From assembly GCF_038443385.1 (NCBI RefSeq), contig NZ_CP151726.1, positions 3,720,001 through 3,784,000 of the forward strand: DNA of 64,000 bases, in the 5' to 3' direction. The translations under genes were made by a program, and so were the position numbers. The notes beneath the pieces are model-generated. The model was not told the DNA's origin, did not search any database, and saw nothing but the letters and a program-made list of their open reading frames with translations. The DNA comes from Stieleria varia. GTDB taxonomy: Bacteria > Planctomycetota > Planctomycetia > Pirellulales > Pirellulaceae. Shown here one piece after another: positions 60,456 to 64,000 of this stretch (position 1 is the first letter of the stretch; the number at the start of each line of letters is the position of its first letter).

Positions 60456-62018
60456 ATGAGTCCGCGGAAGTTTTTTCGATCACGCGAGGCGATTCAGCGA
60501 ATCGTGCTGCGAGTATGCACGAGTGTTGGAATTTCGGTATTCCTGTTATTGTGTAGTCAAGCCAACGCGCAATTCGTTCCGTCAGTGTACGAGTCGACGA
60601 CCGGTCCATTGCCAGAACAAGATTTCGTTTGGCCCAATATCGATCTCTCAGTGGATGAGTCGCCAACGGCGAGTGAGGAAGAGGTCGAGCAGGTTGCATT
60701 TGAACCTCCGTTTCCTTCTGCATCGTCCGTGGAAAAAACGGGCCAAACCAACTTCGCCCCGATCACAAGCTTCAACGCGTCGCCCTGTGACCTGCAGGCA
60801 CGCCACTGCGATGCGTGTGACGTCTGTGGAGACTTCTTTCGGATTCGTCAATCGACGTACCAAGCTGGTGGTTGGTGGCAACAAGGCGTGACGTTGAATC
60901 CAGACGATCCACGCAATCGCCTCAATGCTCCGGTGTTGTTTAATGATCGGGCAAACGACTATCAGATGAACCAGCTCTATTTCTATGCGGGCAAGACTGC
61001 GAGCGTGGACGGTTCGCAGTGGGATTGGGGCGGTCGTATTGATCTCAACTACGGAACCGACAGTCGTTTTGTGACCGTTCCTGGTTTAGAGGAGCACGAT
61101 GATCGCACGCCGCGATGGAACAGTGAAACGTCCGACTACGGGCTAGCGGTTCCTCAAGTCTACGTGGATTTGGGCACGCCGATTGGACCCTACGGCAGCA
61201 CGATTCGCTTGGGTCATTTCTATGCATTGGGTGGATACGAGACATTTGCCGCACCAGAAAACTTCTTTTATTCGCACGCGTACACATACCTCTATGGCGA
61301 ACCATTCACTCATTCAGGCGGCATGTGGTTTGGTAAGCTGACGCCGACACTTTCCGCGGCTGTAGCGGGGACAACCGGATGGGACTCCCTCTACACCGAC
61401 TTGAGTGAATGGGGTGTTCGAGCGGGGCTGCTAAAGACATTCAACGCCGGCAAGACGACGATTGCATTGACCGGTCACGGAGGCGACGACTTCACAGGCA
61501 TTCGCACGGCGGCGGGGACGTCGGCTGCACCGCGAGCATGGGCGTCGCTGGTGATGAAGCATTTTCTCAGCCCGAATCTCTATTACGTTTTGCAAGGAGA
61601 CTACGGCTACCAGCAGGATGCCGTCGTCGTTCTGGACAACGGGAACAACACGGTCGGTTTTGGCGATGCCAATTGGTATGGAATCAATCAGTACCTCGTC
61701 TATCAATGGAACCAAAAATGGTCGGCGGGGATGAGAGTCGAGTGGTTCCGAGATGACGGAAACAGTCGTGTCGGTTTGCCGATCGAGTACGTCAATGGTG
61801 GTCCCGCATTCAACGGCAGCGACTATTTTTCATTGACCACCGGCATCAACTACAAACCACACCCCAGCGTATTGTTGCGAACAGAGCTTCGCTACGACAG
61901 TTCCGATGTCGAGAGTAATCCGGCTATCCCCGGCGGTGTCGCGGGCATTCACCCGTTCGACGACCGCAGTGACGACGATCAATTGACGATCGCGATGGAT
62001 GCGATCTTGATGTTCTAA
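60456..62018 (+). CDS. BBP2-type outer-membrane beta-barrel porin
   Basis: Of two in-frame ATGs, 60456 has AGGTGA 6 bases upstream. The roughly 520-residue protein has a signal peptide (about 10-38, SVGISVFLLLCSQANA), a low-complexity N-terminal part (about 40-110) and a Cys-rich linker (SPCDLQARHCDACDVCGDFF, about 105-125). The remainder is a barrel of alternating residues with typical BBP2/OmpL motifs (QMNQLYFYAGK, YGLAVPQVYVDLGTPIGPYG, VRLGHFYALGGYETF) and ends with Phe (ILMF), a BAM recognition signal. It should form a channel in the outer membrane for small solutes. Confidence 0.9.
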   Translation: MSPRKFFRSREAIQRIVLRVCTSVGISVFLLLCSQANAQFVPSVYESTTGPLPEQDFVWPNIDLSVDESPTASEEEVEQVAFEPPFPSASSVEKTGQTNFAPITSFNASPCDLQARHCDACDVCGDFFRIRQSTYQAGGWWQQGVTLNPDDPRNRLNAPVLFNDRANDYQMNQLYFYAGKTASVDGSQWDWGGRIDLNYGTDSRFVTVPGLEEHDDRTPRWNSETSDYGLAVPQVYVDLGTPIGPYGSTIRLGHFYALGGYETFAAPENFFYSHAYTYLYGEPFTHSGGMWFGKLTPTLSAAVAGTTGWDSLYTDLSEWGVRAGLLKTFNAGKTTIALTGHGGDDFTGIRTAAGTSAAPRAWASLVMKHFLSPNLYYVLQGDYGYQQDAVVVLDNGNNTVGFGDANWYGINQYLVYQWNQKWSAGMRVEWFRDDGNSRVGLPIEYVNGGPAFNGSDYFSLTTGINYKPHPSVLLRTELRYDSSDVESNPAIPGGVAGIHPFDDRSDDDQLTIAMDAILMF

Positions 62019-62142
62019 AGCCCACCCCGAGTCCACCGACCAGAACTTCGCCGGCCAATATCTGGCAGGTCGGTTCCCTCCCCAACTCTCTTAACGAATC
62101 GAATCCGACAGCGGATTCCACACAGGCAAGGAAGCCCATCCG

Positions 62143-64000
62143 ATGGTACATCGCCACCGCCCCGCCAGTCGTTTGCATTCACGACATGCCAAGCGACGCA
62201 TCATGTTGGAGCAATTGGAATGCCGCCAACTGCTCGCCGTCGATGGTTTTCAGATTGACCTCAGCGGTGGCGGGACTGTCGACCTGTTTGACACCGATGG
62301 CGGTGCGAGCATTCACGAGCTGTTTGTCAATGGAAGCCCAAACGGAGGAACTCTCGGCACGTCCAATGTTCCTGGGCAAAACAACGAGAACCCGGTTGCA
62401 GTTGCCGATTCGGTTGTCGTTAACGAAGACGGTCCGCTCATCAACATTCTGGTGGCCGATTTGTTGGCCAACGACAGTGACCCAGACAACAGTGGTCAGA
62501 TGGCAATTGCCTCGATTGATGATTCATCGACGGTTGGTCAAGTCACTTTGGATGTAAATTCCGGCACGATTCTGTACGATCCGTCAGGGCTCTTTGAGTC
62601 ACTCGGCGTCGGACAAAGCTCCGTCGATGTGTTCAGCTACACCCTGGACGATGGTGCCAACGGGCGAGGCAATGCGATGGTGACGGTTACCATCAACGGT
62701 GTGAACGATGCTCCGGCGATCACTGGCCCGGCCAGCACACGCGTTGACGAGGGTGGCACGGCAGCGGCATCAGGCACCTTTGCAGACATTGACGACGGTG
62801 ATGCGATCATTTTGTCCGCCAGTGAGGGAAGCGTCGTTGGCGGCGATGACGGCGGTTGGTCTTGGTCGATGGATACGTTTGACGGACCAGACCAATCTCG
62901 CGACATAACGATCACCGCAACGGATGGTTCCAGCGAAACAGCATCATGGACGTTTCGTCTCAATATCGACAATGTTGCCCCCAGCATCGAACTGACGGGA
63001 GCCGAGACGGCGGTCGAGGGGGCCGGTTACGCGCTGACCCTCGGCACTGTGACGGATCCTGGACAAGAAACGATCACGAGCTACATCGTCGATTGGGGGG
63101 ACGGAACGACTGAGTCGTTCTCCGATGCGGGCGTCAAAACGCATGTTTTCCCCGGCGGTCCGGCAACTCACGTGATCACTGTTTCCGTGGTGGATGAAGA
63201 CGGAACCCACACGGCGGCGACAAAATCGGTTGTGGTGGAGAACGCTGCACCTCAGATCAACGTCGATCAAGCAACCGTGATGATCGATGAAGGATTCGTC
63301 GCAACGAATTCAGGAACCTTCCATGACGCGGGCACGGACGAGGTGACATTGTCAGCATCCGTCGGGTCGGTGATGAAGGAAAATGACGACGCTTGGTCGT
63401 GGACGCTGGCGACGCAGGACGGTCCTGTCGAAAGTCAAACGGTCACCATCACCGCAACGGATTCCGATGGTGCGCAGTTCACGGCGACGTTTGAGTTGTT
63501 CGTTTCCAATGTCGCTCCTGCCTTGACCGTCGATACAGCGTTGGTGACGGTCGACGAAGGATCGATTGCGACGAACTCTGGAACCTTTGCCGATGTTGAT
63601 CAGGACGACGTGACATTGACGGCTTCGTTCGGAACTGTCGCACAAGACGTCAACGGTAGTTGGAGTTGGACGGCGGGAATCACTGATGGCCCTGATCAAT
63701 CGCAAACCGTTACGATCACTGCGATCGACGAGGACGGCGGTCAGTCGACAGTGACTTTCGGACTCGTGGTCAACAATCTCGCGCCTGTCGCATCGGATCA
63801 AACCATTGACGTGATCGGCAATGTTCCCGTCACCCTGCCACTCGCTGTACTGCTCGAGGGAGCGACCGATGTGGGTATGGATGAACTGTCCGTTCTGACG
63901 CTTGATGATTCGGCAACGTCTGGATTGCTGTCTATCGACGAACAGAATCAGACATTTCGCTACGTTCCGGTGACCGGTTTCACAGGTAGCGATTCATTTG
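62143..64000 (+). CDS. LEPR-type giant adhesin with cadherin/Ig-like repeats (3' end outside the window)
   Basis: The frame opened by the ATG at 62143 stays open to the end of the window (619 codons). Basic start, then LEQLECRQLLAVD (22-34), a variant of the LEPR-XLL motif. A first cadherin-like segment (about 80-190, VADSVVVNEDGPLINILVAD) is followed by VDEG-type repeats of about 80-90 residues (near 200, 380 and 465; for example SGTFADVDQDDVTLTASFGT with WSW and VTITATD) and a PKD-like domain with VDWGDGT near 325. The last visible part begins another Ig-like domain. It is probably a large calcium-binding surface adhesin. The gene begins 125 bp after the porin gene. Confidence 0.9.
   Translation, partial: MVHRHRPASRLHSRHAKRRIMLEQLECRQLLAVDGFQIDLSGGGTVDLFDTDGGASIHELFVNGSPNGGTLGTSNVPGQNNENPVAVADSVVVNEDGPLINILVADLLANDSDPDNSGQMAIASIDDSSTVGQVTLDVNSGTILYDPSGLFESLGVGQSSVDVFSYTLDDGANGRGNAMVTVTINGVNDAPAITGPASTRVDEGGTAAASGTFADIDDGDAIILSASEGSVVGGDDGGWSWSMDTFDGPDQSRDITITATDGSSETASWTFRLNIDNVAPSIELTGAETAVEGAGYALTLGTVTDPGQETITSYIVDWGDGTTESFSDAGVKTHVFPGGPATHVITVSVVDEDGTHTAATKSVVVENAAPQINVDQATVMIDEGFVATNSGTFHDAGTDEVTLSASVGSVMKENDDAWSWTLATQDGPVESQTVTITATDSDGAQFTATFELFVSNVAPALTVDTALVTVDEGSIATNSGTFADVDQDDVTLTASFGTVAQDVNGSWSWTAGITDGPDQSQTVTITAIDEDGGQSTVTFGLVVNNLAPVASDQTIDVIGNVPVTLPLAVLLEGATDVGMDELSVLTLDDSATSGLLSIDEQNQTFRYVPVTGFTGSDSF

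Overview
The window looks like a piece of a planctomycete chromosome, most likely a marine Pirellulaceae member close to Rhodopirellula. The evidence is lineage-typical gene content: a planctomycete cytochrome c/DUF1549/DUF1553 protein paired with a Tat-exported DUF1501 protein, an ECF sigma factor overlapping a WD40 Ser/Thr kinase, three giant cell-surface proteins with an N-terminal LEPR-XLL type motif, dockerin-like C-termini, a PEP-CTERM protein, a Tat-exported Gfo/Idh oxidoreductase and a BBP2-type porin. Lipid A genes (lpxC, lpxA) show a Gram-negative style outer membrane.

Layout. 0.1-6.3 kb: secreted M28 peptidase, Skp-like chaperone, lpxC, lpxA and an overlapping Gfo/Idh dehydrogenase. 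6.3-8.1 kb: a complete IS1380-family insertion sequence whose CTAG target duplication contains the stop codon of the dehydrogenase. 8.1-15.4 kb: repeat-rich DNA and small envelope or stress-type genes (AI-2E permease, PRC-barrel, DUF4142, DUF1990, DUF1328, DUF421, MgtC, cupin). 15.6-20.3 kb: the PSCyt/DUF1501 pair and a membrane fatty acid desaturase. 20.5-33.4 kb: ECF sigma factor, kinase, a 2004-residue surface protein and a translationally coupled PEP-CTERM protein, all on the + strand. 33.4-42.0 kb: a second group of stress or envelope genes (PNPOx-like, PfpI-like, second AI-2E permease, Pmp3-like, stand-alone receiver, two acidic exported proteins, a methyltransferase, BrkB-like). 42.2-58.1 kb: polysaccharide-related region with a propeller/carbohydrate-binding giant, a DUF4347/CBM60-like/sugar-dehydrogenase giant, a 1.2 kb minisatellite, an exported oxidoreductase, a flavodoxin, a CE1-CE6 double esterase and a GH10 xylanase. 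58.4-64 kb: [2Fe-2S] ferredoxin, ferritin-like protein, porin, and the start of a third LEPR-type adhesin running off the end.

Genes likely to work together: lpxC-lpxA-Gfo/Idh in lipid A precursor synthesis; the sigma factor with the kinase, possibly controlling the surface proteins downstream; and the double esterase with the xylanase, which together would strip acetyl and feruloyl groups and cut the xylan backbone.

Intergenic DNA is unusually rich in palindromic and tandem repeats. The clearest is a roughly 130-bp CTAG-bounded inverted-repeat element in three copies. No tRNA, rRNA or CRISPR array was recognised.
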